Positions 1 through 10,125 of a DNA stretch of 64,000 nucleotides are shown here, one piece after another. Source of the DNA: Gliomastix tumulicola. Its lineage: Eukaryota > Ascomycota > Sordariomycetes > Hypocreales > Bionectriaceae. The stretch is from NCBI GenBank assembly GCA_001599755.1, contig BCHX01000005.1:3158409-3222408 (forward strand), given 5' to 3'. How positions within the stretch are numbered: position 1 is the stretch's first letter; each line of letters opens with the position of its first letter. Made by a program: the position numbers and the translations under genes. Under the pieces are notes generated by a model. It did no database searches and was not told the origin of the DNA. It saw nothing but the letters and a program-made list of their open reading frames with translations.

Positions 1-13
1 ACGAACGCGGGTA

Positions 14-1516
14 ATGCGACGGAAGAAATCAAACCATCATCTTTCACATCTTTCTCAACATGCTGAAAGCGTTGATGGGGGGCTTGCCAACTCTGATCTC
101 CGGATGTTCGACAGCGAAAGATGGCCGGGCGAAACATACGAATACCAGAGGCAAGCACGAGAGTCAAGATCGGTGCTGGCAAGTGGCCCAAGTGACGCCT
201 CCTTCACCCAGCAGCACACGATTATAGACCAGGCCAAGACCGGAAACGTGATGCTGATGAGGACCCTCCTCGCAGCTCAACCTTTCAGCCCCGAGGAAAA
301 GGATCGTGAAACGCGAACGCCTCTTTCTTACGCAGCTGAATCCGGGCACGGGGGCGTCACATGGCTGCTTCTGATGCTTCCCATGACCAATATCAACAGT
401 CAAGATCAGCGAGGACGATCGCCACTCTCGTACGCCGCTGAAAGGGGTCACACTGAGATCGTCTGGCTTTTTCTAGCACGGAGCGACGTTCGGGTAGACC
501 TAAGCGATAATGAAGGGCTTACACCGCTATCTTACGCCGCCAGGAACGGTTGTAAAGTTATTGTTGATATGATCCTTCTGAGGGATCAGTCAAATGGGGA
601 CTACTACGACAGGCAGGGCCGATCACCATTGTCTCACGCCTCGGAGCATGGGCACGCTGACGTTGTCAAGAGCCTCCTAGCCAAGAGTACTGCGGGAATA
701 GATAAGAGGGATCGGTTTAATCTGACCTCCTTGTGCTGGGCAACGTGGTACGGCCACAAGGAAGTCATTAGCCTTCTGCTCGAGCAGGGCGCCGATTTGG
801 AGGTAGAGGCTGACTATGACTTGGATACCAAGGACGTCCCAGGTCGAAAGCTCACACCTCTGTGGATTTCTGTCATAAAAGGCAGTAGCCTTACTACCTG
901 GCTTCTCCTCAGACATGGTGCGAATGCAGGAGTGTTGAACGAGCAAAGAATAGCACCACTTGTCTGGGCCGTTCTGACAGAACAATTTGGAATTGCAAAA
1001 ATGCTCGTCGAAGCCAGCCGCGACCTCGAGTCAATCAAGACGCCTACTGCAAAGTTGGAGAAATTCTTCATGTGGGCTGTCAAGAATGGACATTGCAGCC
1101 TTTCCGAGAGCCTCCTCAACCATTTCACGGGGCAATCCGTTATTGAGATGCGGGATGAGAACGGCTTCACGCCTCTATACTTGGCTACGGCAAATTACCA
1201 ACTTGGTATCGTCATCACGATACTACAACACGCAGCTGATGAACAGAGCCGGGATGGCGGGAAGCGCGCGCCACTTCTCGAAGCTTCAGAGGGACAAGCC
1301 TTGGCCAATCTGCTTCGCCAATGTTCGAAGTTCGGGTATCAGCAAGACCTCGCAACCGAGTTGGCCGAGTTGCTCTTCAAGTTCGGGGTCACCGGGAGCA
1401 GAGAAGATCACACCAGTCCAGTGGAAAAGAGGTTGGAGGATCAACCAAGCCCTGCCCCCTCGGCGATTGTTTGCCTAGGCGATGCAGACGACAGGGGACA
1501 AGCGGTAGAGAGCTAG
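14..1516 (+). CDS. Ankyrin-repeat protein (5' end possibly cut by window edge)
   Basis: A 500-residue frame from the first ATG at 14; the frame is open back to base 1, so the true start may lie outside the window. From about residue 95 to 400 it carries ankyrin units of the form TPLSYAA..GH..IV.LLL: residues around 100 (RTPLSYAAESGH), 135 (RSPLSYAAERGH), 170, 200 (RSPLSHASEHGH), 235, 280 and 385. Several units share nearly the same SYAA..GH core. The first 70 residues are polar and have no recognisable domain; the last 60 are acidic and low-complexity. Ankyrin repeats bind protein partners, so no enzymatic role can be inferred. In fungi such arrays are often the C-terminal sensor of NACHT proteins, and this could be the tail of such a gene. 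No intron is needed. Confidence 0.8.
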   Translation: MRRKKSNHHLSHLSQHAESVDGGLANSDLRMFDSERWPGETYEYQRQARESRSVLASGPSDASFTQQHTIIDQAKTGNVMLMRTLLAAQPFSPEEKDRETRTPLSYAAESGHGGVTWLLLMLPMTNINSQDQRGRSPLSYAAERGHTEIVWLFLARSDVRVDLSDNEGLTPLSYAARNGCKVIVDMILLRDQSNGDYYDRQGRSPLSHASEHGHADVVKSLLAKSTAGIDKRDRFNLTSLCWATWYGHKEVISLLLEQGADLEVEADYDLDTKDVPGRKLTPLWISVIKGSSLTTWLLLRHGANAGVLNEQRIAPLVWAVLTEQFGIAKMLVEASRDLESIKTPTAKLEKFFMWAVKNGHCSLSESLLNHFTGQSVIEMRDENGFTPLYLATANYQLGIVITILQHAADEQSRDGGKRAPLLEASEGQALANLLRQCSKFGYQQDLATELAELLFKFGVTGSREDHTSPVEKRLEDQPSPAPSAIVCLGDADDRGQAVES

Positions 1517-1589
1517 CGGGGGTATGAGAAATGGCATGTTTGTAATGTTCTGATCTATGTAAGGTACGGGTATTCATGGAAAGGGTTGT

Positions 1590-3005
1590 TTACTCCGCCA
1601 GCTTGGGCGTGATGTGCCGTTTCATCTCGCTCTTTATCCTCGTCACCGTGCCGGCACCGCCATACACCATGCCAGTGTAGATCATAGCAATGCTCGCGCC
1701 AGCATTGAGAACCTGAAGCGCCTGCTCCCCATTCGTAATGCCGCCCGTCGCAAAGATAACCTTGTCCGCCTCGCCAGTCTTGAGCGACTCGTCGTGTATC
1801 AGCTTGCTGTACTTGCCCACCAAGCTGAGCGTGCGCTGGAACATGGCCGGACCGGAGTAGCCGCCCTCCTCCTCGAGAGCCTTCTGCTCCTTGACGCTCA
1901 GCTTAACGCCCGCAGGCGCGAGGCCCTGTCTCCGCTTGGTCGTGTTTCCGACGATGACGCCGTCGACGCCGCTGGCAAACACGGCCTCAACGATGCCGCC
2001 GACCTGTGTGTCGTCATCCTCATCGGGCGAGACCTTGACCATCACCTTGGGGCGGTTCTTTCGGTCCGTCTTGGCTGCCTCGTCGACAACAGCCGTGAGC
2101 AGTCTGGTCAGCGGCCCCGTGGCCTGAAGATCGCGTAGCCCAGGAGTGTTCGGGCTGCTGACATTGACGACGAGGATGTCGGCGTAACGCGCAAGCCGTT
2201 TCGTGCAGTAGACGTGGTCCTCCACCACAGCCTTCTCGTTCGTCCCATCCGTATCCTTATTCTTGGCAATCTGCACCGCCAGCAGCCGCCCACTCGCCAG
2301 ACTCCCCGGAGGCACGCCGACCTCGCCATCCAGAACCTCCGTCTCCGTCGCGCCGATCGAGCGCGCAAACCTCCGCAGTCTGTCCCGCAGCCGGATAGCC
2401 ATGTCGTCCGCCCCGCGCGAGTTCAGTCCGTACCGGTTCACCATGCCCTCGAGCGTCGGCACGCGAAACACACGCGGCTTCGGGTTCCCGCCCTGCGGCA
2501 TCGGCGTGCAGCCTCCGACCTCGACGACACCCGCGCCCAGCGCGAGCAGCGGGTCCGGGATCTCGGCGTCCTTGTCCAGGCCCGCGGATATGCCGATCGG
2601 GTTGCTCAGCTCGGTGCCGAAGACGGAGACTCTCAGCTCGGGGGCGTCACTCAGACGTGCGTCGCGCTCGCGCGGGTGGAGGTTGAGGGCGTAGAGGGTC
2701 TTGAGAACGGTCGTGCCGGCGTGGTGCGCGTCCTCGGCGTCGGGGAAGACGAGGCGCAGGACGGGCGGGACGATGAGGCGGTGGAGGAAGGAAGATCGTG
2801 TGTCTGTCGTGTAGAGGTAGGCGACGTATGTCGATGCGGCTAGGGCAGTCGTGTACAGGCCGAACTTGAGGCGTCGGAGCCCGTCGCCAGAGGAAGACGA
2901 GGACGAGGACGAGGCATAGCGGCGAGTCGCGGGGGGTTGTCCGGGGACGGCTCGCTTTGGTAAGGAGGGCCTGAGCAGGCTCGATCGAATTGCCGAGGCC
3001 GACAT
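1590..3005 (-). CDS. pyrE: Dihydroorotate dehydrogenase, class 2, mitochondrial
   Basis: Single exon, 471 residues. It oxidises dihydroorotate to orotate with FMN and ubiquinone, the fourth step of de novo pyrimidine synthesis, on the inner mitochondrial membrane. Residues 1-40 are rich in Arg, Ser and Ala with almost no acid, as in a mitochondrial presequence, followed by one membrane segment near 48-66. The barrel begins around residue 90. Family landmarks are NPIGISAGLDKDAE (135-148), QGGNPKPRVFR (171-181), NRYGLNSRGAD (190-200), NVSSPNTPGLRD (281-292) with the catalytic serine of class 2 enzymes at about S284, VKVSPD, and the FMN-phosphate loops ATGGI and IYTGMVYGG. VGGCTP stands where most relatives have GSVTP, a mild variation. 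ATG at 3005 gives the presequence. The length matches fungal orthologues. Confidence 0.95.
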   Translation of the reverse strand: MSASAIRSSLLRPSLPKRAVPGQPPATRRYASSSSSSSSGDGLRRLKFGLYTTALAASTYVAYLYTTDTRSSFLHRLIVPPVLRLVFPDAEDAHHAGTTVLKTLYALNLHPRERDARLSDAPELRVSVFGTELSNPIGISAGLDKDAEIPDPLLALGAGVVEVGGCTPMPQGGNPKPRVFRVPTLEGMVNRYGLNSRGADDMAIRLRDRLRRFARSIGATETEVLDGEVGVPPGSLASGRLLAVQIAKNKDTDGTNEKAVVEDHVYCTKRLARYADILVVNVSSPNTPGLRDLQATGPLTRLLTAVVDEAAKTDRKNRPKVMVKVSPDEDDDTQVGGIVEAVFASGVDGVIVGNTTKRRQGLAPAGVKLSVKEQKALEEEGGYSGPAMFQRTLSLVGKYSKLIHDESLKTGEADKVIFATGGITNGEQALQVLNAGASIAMIYTGMVYGGAGTVTRIKSEMKRHITPKLAE

Positions 3006-3617
3006 GGTGGGATGCAGCCGTTGGCGAGGCTGTGTCGGCTTGCTGGGAGGCGCAATTGGTGATGAAGCTGATGCATAAATGTCGTACGTCGCGCTCTGGC
3101 AGTTGAAGTGGTTTGCATAAATTTATGTGGGTCTGGAGGCACAGAGGGTGTCAGAAATACTCCCCCTCTCTCCCCATAAAGATCAGCCGTTGAATGCGCG
3201 AGTGTTTCTGTTAGCTACTGCCCAGCCACACTCAGCGCCGTCCAATCGTCCGCCTCTTCTCCTACAGTAAGACTGCAGGATGATTAGAGATTTGGGGATA
3301 TTCCACGTTTCCGAGACTCGTACCGGTCACATCCCCTACCCTGATTGTTTCCCATAGGAACTAGGAAGCGGTGAAAAATGGCCGAGAACATCGCGTCACG
3401 CACAACTTCAAGCCCCAATATCTTCCACCGGGTTGTTTATTTGTGGCGCGGATAGAACATAATCTTTTCTAATTTTGAGCCCATATCGGGTGCTCCGGGA
3501 CTCCTGGTGATCTTATGAAGTAGTAGTACTGCTTCCAATGTCGACTCAAGACGATTTCGATGCGCACTCGTCCGGTTCCCCTGACGTCGGAATATGTAGC
3601 CTGACCGCGCATTCTAG
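3006..3617. other. Intergenic, DHODH promoter side
   Basis: No convincing gene. This holds the upstream region of the dihydroorotate dehydrogenase gene, including AT-rich patches near 3113-3125, and the 3' side of the small membrane-protein gene that ends at 3618. Confidence 0.5.
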
Positions 3618-4101
3618 TCATTCGCTCGACGTCGATACCTTCCACTCGTCGAGGTCGTAGCCAGCCCCCGACTCGTCCGTTTTTTCCCCCTTGAAAGACA
3701 TTAGTCCGGCAACTACAGACAGGAATACGGATAGCCACGGAGAGGAGACGCAACATGCTATTACCCAGCGGACAGGGGCAACGTACCTTGCCGTTGTTTT
3801 CCGCCAGTAGCGCCGTAAGGTGAACCATATCAGCCTCAAGCTTGCTGATCCTGGCGGAGATCTCATCGTCCCAACTCGGCCGGACCTTCAGATTCGAAAG
3901 GCTCGGATTCAAGGCTTCCCCCACAAACTGCTTGGCAGAGTTCAAGGACTGTGATCTCGACACTGCTCCAAGAAGAAATTCAAGGAGGAAGACAGATCCC
4001 ACTGCTAGGAACACCGCGAGAAGACCAGTAGTGATGCCCATCATGATGATGGTCATTGTGAATAAGAAGCGCTCTACGCTGACGGGAAGGACGCCCACCA
4101 T
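3618..4101 (-). CDS. Small membrane / coiled-coil protein A
   Basis: Two exons, 4101-3787 and 3689-3618, giving 128 residues. The 97-nt intron has donor GTACGT, branch GGACTAATG and acceptor TTTCAAG, and it joins in phase 0 (GK|GEKTDES). The first ATG (4101) is followed by a strong hydrophobic segment (about residues 10-40, FTMTIIMMGITTGLLAVFL), then a polar region and a short heptad-like stretch (ISKLEADMVHLTALLAENN). The tail is acidic. I do not recognise the family. The neighbour 400 bp upstream on the same strand has the same plan, so the two may be diverged tandem duplicates. An extra upstream exon cannot be excluded. Confidence 0.55.
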
Positions 4102-4481
4102 ATTGGGCGATGCTGTTGATCTTGTATTTGGTCCTTGGAAAGGTTGCAGCGGAGACAATGTGTGGTTAATAGTAGAGAGAATTGTTGCGCAGAGAGAAGA
4201 ATGGAGGGCAAACCCGACGAAAGGTCTAAATCGTTCGAATGTTCAATTATAAAGTTTTTCCCGTCTGATATCCAGCCCCCTCTATCTTCGTCTCCGGGCG
4301 ACGCCGACGCCTCAGTTGCTGGAGGCAGGACCACACATGGCTGGTCCTGCTTCCAGTCACTGACGGAGACGGCATCTCACCCAATCGAATCCATTTCCCG
4401 TCCTCACCCGAAGATGAATTCCCAGAGGCCCAGCCCCTGGCATTCTTGGGCCCCCAACCGGCGGCCCCGTGGTCAGTCGTT
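4102..4481. other. Intergenic, upstream of small protein A
   Basis: About 380 bases between the two small membrane-protein genes, presumably the promoter of protein A and the 3' UTR of protein B. No further frame of interest. Confidence 0.4.
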
Positions 4482-4866
4482 TTACATGCGAGTGGCAGAA
4501 GCTCGCAAGCTTGTTCTTCTAAACATCAGCACAAGGTAATTGTTAGGGCAGAATGAAAGACAGCAAGACAACCGATACATACATGGCATTCCGGATTTCC
4601 TCCAAACGGGCAAGCTCCGCCCGCAATCGCGCGTTCTCCGATTCGACCTGGGTAAGCTTCTGGTTCGGGCGGTCCTTCTCCCATTTTTTCGCGAGGGAGA
4701 TAAACATCGGGTAATGGGCGTTGAAGATCTCGAGGCCTTCGTTTAGAAGAATGCCCAAGAGGCCCAGGGAGCAGATTGCGAAGAGGAGGGCGGTGCAGAG
4801 GCAGACGCCGCCCAGGACGATCCATCCTAGAAGGTACAGGCCTTCTCCCAACGGGCTGGGAATCAT
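4482..4866 (-). CDS. Small membrane / coiled-coil protein B
   Basis: Two exons, 4866-4583 and 4518-4482, giving 106 residues. The intron has a textbook donor (GTATGT), branch (CCCTAACAA) and acceptor (GTTTAG) and splices in phase 2. From the ATG at 4866 there is a long hydrophobic region (about residues 8-42, LYLLGWIVLGGVCLCTALLF and on), a basic segment, then a charged helix rich in Glu, Arg and Leu (ESENARLRAELARLEEIRNA) typical of a coiled coil, and a basic C terminus. The frame is open upstream to an in-frame ATG at 4998, but that extension is Ser/Gln-rich and less protein-like. Family not recognised. Its layout parallels protein A next door. Confidence 0.55.
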
Positions 4867-5339
4867 CGTACTTGCTTTGCGGGCGGTGTTTTGGTAGAAA
4901 GGATGTGGTGGTTGTGAAGATGCGTGTTGCTTCTCTGCTTGCGATGAGGAGAAGATGCAGTAAGTAGTAGTTCCTGTTAACGCACACAGTTCAGCCACTC
5001 ATCGGGGAAAGTGACGGCGTTACATACCTGTTCCCAACCTCCCGCCGAAGGTTTCCAGTGGTCCCAGTGGCTGGAAAGTGGCTTGTTGGTCCAAAAATTC
5101 CTGAAGTGCCGGTCATAGAGGCCCAAACTTGTATCCTGAGACGGCAGCCAGCTTAAGATTATTATATTTTTATTAACTTAGTAGTTCATAAGACTTTTAA
5201 TCCAATCTATCTCTGGATCGTCCTCCCTCTTCCTGATCCTATCCCTAGACGCCATATCGCTAATAGCACAGAAAAATCACACATATTCCAGACTTCCGTC
5301 TCTCCGTTCAAAATCCCCAAAGCTATCGATGATTCAACC
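4867..5339. other. Intergenic, between protein B and the ABC transporter
   Basis: No gene seen. It contains an AT-rich stretch near 5155-5205, a candidate 3'-end region for the transporter, and the upstream region of small protein B. Confidence 0.4.
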
Positions 5340-8300
5340 TCAGGTCCGGGCCTTCTTGCCCCTGGTATCCTTCTTCCCGGCAACGAGACCCTTGCCCTTC
5401 CGGATGAGGCTCTCGATGCCGTCGAACAGCGTGCCGAGGCCGAAACTCCACTTCCTGATGCGGACGGTGTAGACGAAGAAGTAGACGAGGATCCAGTTAG
5501 AGACGCAGAAGGCAAGGAAGATTCCGAAGTCTACAAGTTCATGTTAGTAGGTAGTCTCAAGAGGTGTCAGGAATCAAGTGAAACTTACTCCTCCATTTGT
5601 CCTCGGCCTTGAAGTTGATCGTCTCCAAGTACTGGTTCGCATTCTGATACACACAGTACTGGCATCCCTCGGTAGCATTCGGGTTCAGCAGATACCCGCC
5701 CGCCTGCTCGGCAAAAGCACCCGCGTACTCGAAGCACGACTGCCCAGGCGGCGTGTCGAACATGGCCGTCTCATCGGGGCTGCAGCGCACCTCTGTGCCG
5801 TCGAGCGTCGCGCCGAGGACACCGCCGATCCAGTAGGTGGCCGGGTTCGCCCAGTAGAGCCACGAGCGCCAGAAGGGCTCCATCTCGTGGTAGGGCCGGA
5901 CGACGCCGTTGAAGCAGCCGAACTGGACGAAGAAGAAGGGGAGCACGTTGGAGATGACGGTGTACGAGGGCGCCCAGGCGGTGACCCATTGGCCCCAGCT
6001 GCTCATGTAGACGTACACGAGCACCGTCATCAGATACGTGTATCCGGAGGCGGAGGCCGAGGACGGCAGACCGGTAGGCCAGTACCACACGGCCCAGTAG
6101 AGCGTGCCAGTGAGGATGGAAGAGGGAATCTCAGCCAGGATGCTCGCGGTGCAGAAGGCCACCCATCCGTAGATACGCGAAGGGTGCTCGCGTGCCTGCC
6201 ACAGCTCGTTGTTGGTCCAGAACTTGGGCACGATGGCGTTGACGATGGTGGGCGGCACGCACACAATCAGGAAGACGGTGAACATGCGGTTCTGCATGTC
6301 CTGGATCGTGTAGCCAAGCTGCCAGAAGGTGAAACCGTTGAACAGACCAAAGACGACAGCGGCAAAGAATCGTCCGTAGATGTACGACGGGTCGCGCCAG
6401 TGCTGACGGAACATACGCTTGGTAAGCTCGACAGACTGGAGATACGTCGACGCGGCAAACTTGGTCTGCTTCAGCTTCGACGCGCTGTCCTGCGCGCTGG
6501 ACGGAGCCGCACCAGCAGTCTTGATGTTCTCGATCTCCTCGATGACGCGCTGGGCCTCGGGGCTCTGCACCCACTCCTTGTTCCAGTTGATACGCGTGCC
6601 GTCGGCCCTCTTATGGGCGCGGGCGGGCGTCTCGAGGATGAACTCGGCGATGTTCTTCCCGGGGGGGCAGACAACGCCGCGGTCGGCGAAGTACTTGATC
6701 ACATCCTTGCCGTTCTCACCGATGGGGCCGAAGTAGAAGGTGTTCCCGCCGGGGTTCAGCGCGAGGACGGCGTCGAACTGCTCGATGAGGACGGAGCTGG
6801 GCTGGTGGATGGTGCAGATGATGGCCTGTCCAGCTTGGCTCAGCTTCTTGAGGAAGCGTACGATGGAGTACGCAGACTGGGCGTCGAGACCCGAGGTCGG
6901 CTCGTCGAGGAAGAGCAGCAGCGACGGCTTGGCAGCGAGCTCGACACCAATGGTGAGACGCTTGCGCTGCTCGACACCAAGGGAAGCGATGATGGCATCC
7001 TCAAGGTCCTCGAGCTCAAGGAGGGACATGATCTTGTCAACGTAGGCGAGCTTCTCGGCGTGCGGGACCGAGGCTTCCTGGCGGAGGATGGCGGAGAATT
7101 CGATGGCCTCACGCACGGTGGCCGTGTGGTCGTGGATGTCGCCCTGGAGACAGAAGCCCGTGTTTCGCTGGAAGTCAACACCGAGGGCCTTGCCGTCCAC
7201 GAGGACGTCACCCTTCACGACGCCGATGGTCTGGCGCTGGGAGAGCGTGTTGAGCAGAGTGGTCTTACCAGCACCAGAGGCACCGACAAGAGCCATCAGC
7301 ATACCCGGCTTGACGTATCCATTCACCTTGTTCAGGAGTCGACGCTGGCCACCCCGGTAGGGGACCGTGAACTCGAGATCGCGCCAGGTGAAGACCGACC
7401 TGCTCTCTGTGATGTGCTCGAGCTCCTCCTCGGCATCAACTTTGCCGCGCACACCAGGGACAACCGTCATCGAAGAAGCAGAGCTCGTCCCAGCAGGACC
7501 AGTAGTAGCAACAGCAGCCGCCGCCTTCTCCTCGTCAGCAGGAGCAGCCGTCTTCTGCGCGGCCCTCTTCGCCTTCCTGCTCTTCTTAAAGACAAGCGCG
7601 CCGCTGCCGCCATCCGCGAACTGGATCTTCTCCGTGGCAATGACCGTGACGAGAATATACAGCACGGAGAACGCGACGATGACACCAAAGTTCCGCCACA
7701 GATTCGACCGGCTGTAGTTGTACGTCGTCGCCAGGTAGTCACTCCCAGCAACCCTCACCGAGTTCGCAGACGAGCCGCCCACAGCACACCCCTGGAACGC
7801 GGGATCAACCCCTTCGCCCTGCGGGACGAGCTGGCCCGGGCCGCACTGCAGCACCTGGTCGTACAGCTCGCTCGACAGCGCGCCCTCGAAGGCGTAGCTC
7901 AGCGGGTTGACCCAGTACAGCCAGCCGAACCAGATGTAGTCGCCGAGCAGCTGGGTCTTGGAGATGGCGTAGCCGGTGTAGATGATGAGGATGTTGAGCG
8001 CGATGCCGGAGAAGCGGATGGCCGAGTCGATCTCGGGCGAGAGCGCGGCGAACATGCGGTACATGGCGGTGATGCAGAGCGTCATGCTGAAGACGAAGAG
8101 CATGAAGATCCAGAACTTGCCCGCGTCGACGTCCAGCCCCGTCAGGAAGTACATCGGGATGCCGAAGAGGCAGGTCTGGACGAAGATGGAGGGGAAATCG
8201 AGCAGCACGCGGGCGAGGGAGACGGCGGACGGTCGGTAGAAGGCGTAGTCGTTGTGTCGATTCACGACGGTGCGTCCTGACACCGCCTTCATCAGCTCGG

Positions 8301-10125
8301 ACAGCTGCAGCCAGCCGAGGAAGATGACGGCGAAGAAGATGGTACCGCCGCGGGCGAAGAGACCGCTCGTGTCGCCGTTGATGTCGTAGAACAGGGAACC
8401 GACGATGAAGGCGCAGGACACAGTGATGAAGATCTTGGTCCAGAGACCCGTCGTGTCGGCGAGCAGCAGCCACGCCTCGCGCTTGAAGCAGTTCCAGACC
8501 TGGTGGTGGAAGGGGATCGTGTACGGCGACTTGTCCGAGACGTGCTTCGACTTGGCCTTCTGCACGGCGCCCTCGAAGCGCTTCGTGTCCTCGTAGTCGG
8601 TCTGGTGCAGGCTCTGCTTGTAGGAAGCGACGTCGCCGAGCAGCACCTGGTAGTCGTCGGACGCGCGGAAGGCAGCCTCGAGCTCCTCGGGCGTGCGCGG
8701 CACCTTGTTCTCGAAGCCGGGACGCACGCGGCGCTCGTTGGGATCCGTGATGGCTGTGAGGAAGTCGGCCGTCGTCTGGCGGTCGGGGCACTCGAAGCCG
8801 AGGTCGATGAAGTACTGCTTCGCGCGTCCCGCCGGGCCCGAGTAGATCTGTCGGCCCTGGTCGATGACGAGCACCTTGTCCATGACCTCGTAGATGCCCT
8901 CACCCGCCTGGTACAGCGTGACGAGCGTCGTCCGTCGTCCCACATCCGTCATGATGCGCAGCGAGCGGGCATAGTCGAGCGCCGTCGAGGCATCCAGCCC
9001 CCTCGTCGAGTTATCCCACGCAATCACCGTCGCCTTGGAGGCCAGTGTCTCGGCGATGGAGACACGCTTCCGCTCACCACCAGACACGCCGCGGATGTAC
9101 TCGTCGCCCACACGCGTGTACTTGGTATGGCTGATGCCAAACATGCGCATCAGCGCGTCCGCAATGACGGGGATGTCCGGCCGCACCGACATCTTGCTCT
9201 TGTTCATCAGCGCGAAAGTCAGCGTCCGCCACACGCTCAGGCTCGCAAAGTGAATGTCGTCCTCCCCGTTGTACGTGACCTCGCCGCGGAAGCTCTTCCT
9301 CTGCCGCTCGGCGGGGATGCCGCCGTACGAGACCTCGCCCTCGACGCCCGCGTAGCCGTCGCGCTTGTTGGCGATGGTCTTGAGGAAGGTGCTGCAGCCG
9401 GCGCCGGGGCGGCCGAGCACGAGCATCATCTCGCCGTTGCGCACGCAGCCCGTGAAGTCGTGCAGCAGCTCGCGCGTCTGCGGCTTGCGGAACTGGAGGG
9501 CGGGGAAGAAGCGGCAGATGAGCTTGTAGAGGTCCGGGCCGAAGGTGCCGAGGATGGCGTCCGGGACGGTGCGCACGAAGGCGGCTTCGGCCGTCGTACC
9601 CCGGACGGTGAGGTTCTCCCACGACACGCCGACCTTCTTCGATGCCTCGTCGCTCGTGTTGGCCTCGTACTTGCCCTCGCGCATGAACTGCTCCAGGTCG
9701 AAGTCCTCCAGCTCCTCGTCCTCCTCGTCGTCGCTCGACAGGTCATCCTCCGACCCGAGCCCCTCTGTGTCTCTCCCTGTATCCCTCGTCCGCGTGCCTC
9801 TGATCCCTCGGCTCGTCGTTCGTCCGACCGACGAGGCGGCGAAGCTCCGTCTGCTCCTCGCCGCCTGCGACCCGGCCGTCGGCGGTCGATGCATCTCGGT
9901 GAGGTTCTTGGCCAGCGCCTCGTACTCGAGCCGGGCGTCCTTGGCCGTCAGGCCCTCGGCCGCGTCGCGCTCGCCCCATGTGCCGTCCTTCTCGGCCGCG
10001 TCGCCGGGGAGGTTCGAGCTCGAGGAGGCCGGCGAGGCGGGCTCGGTCGGCTGGTCTCTGTGGTGGGCGTTTGTGGCTGAGGACTGGGCGCGGAAGGCCT
10101 CGCCGTCGAGCATGCTCCCCCACAT
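5340..10125 (-). CDS. Full-size PDR/CDR-type ABC multidrug transporter (ABCG)
   Basis: Two exons, 10125-5589 and 5530-5340, giving 1575 residues. The 58-nt intron has GTAAGT, branch CTACTAACA and TTGTAG; the join reads DKWR|NFGIFLAF and restores the family's last membrane helix and Lys-rich tail. The order is the reverse arrangement of this class, NBD1-TMD1-NBD2-TMD2. NBD1 has the degenerate Walker A GRPGAGCSTFLK near residue 240, signature VSGGERKRVSIAE and Walker B AWDNSTRGLDAS. NBD2 has canonical GASGAGKTTLLNTL and LLFLDEPTSGLDAQSA but a degenerate signature (LGVEQRKRL). This asymmetry is normal for PDR/CDR pumps, which export drugs, toxins and lipids across the plasma membrane. The N terminus has a Ser/Asp/Glu-rich stretch. 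The start is the ATG just after an A16 leader tract; the frame extends upstream only through that tract. The substrate cannot be read from sequence. Confidence 0.95.

Noticed and set aside
5578..8280. A 900-codon open frame antisense to the ABC transporter
   Set aside because: It is the mirror of a GC-rich, codon-biased gene; composition is Arg/Val/Glu/Gly-rich with no domain, and the sense strand is clearly PDR/CDR.
8503..10080. A 525-codon frame antisense to the N-terminal half of the transporter
   Set aside because: Same antisense artefact; no domain.
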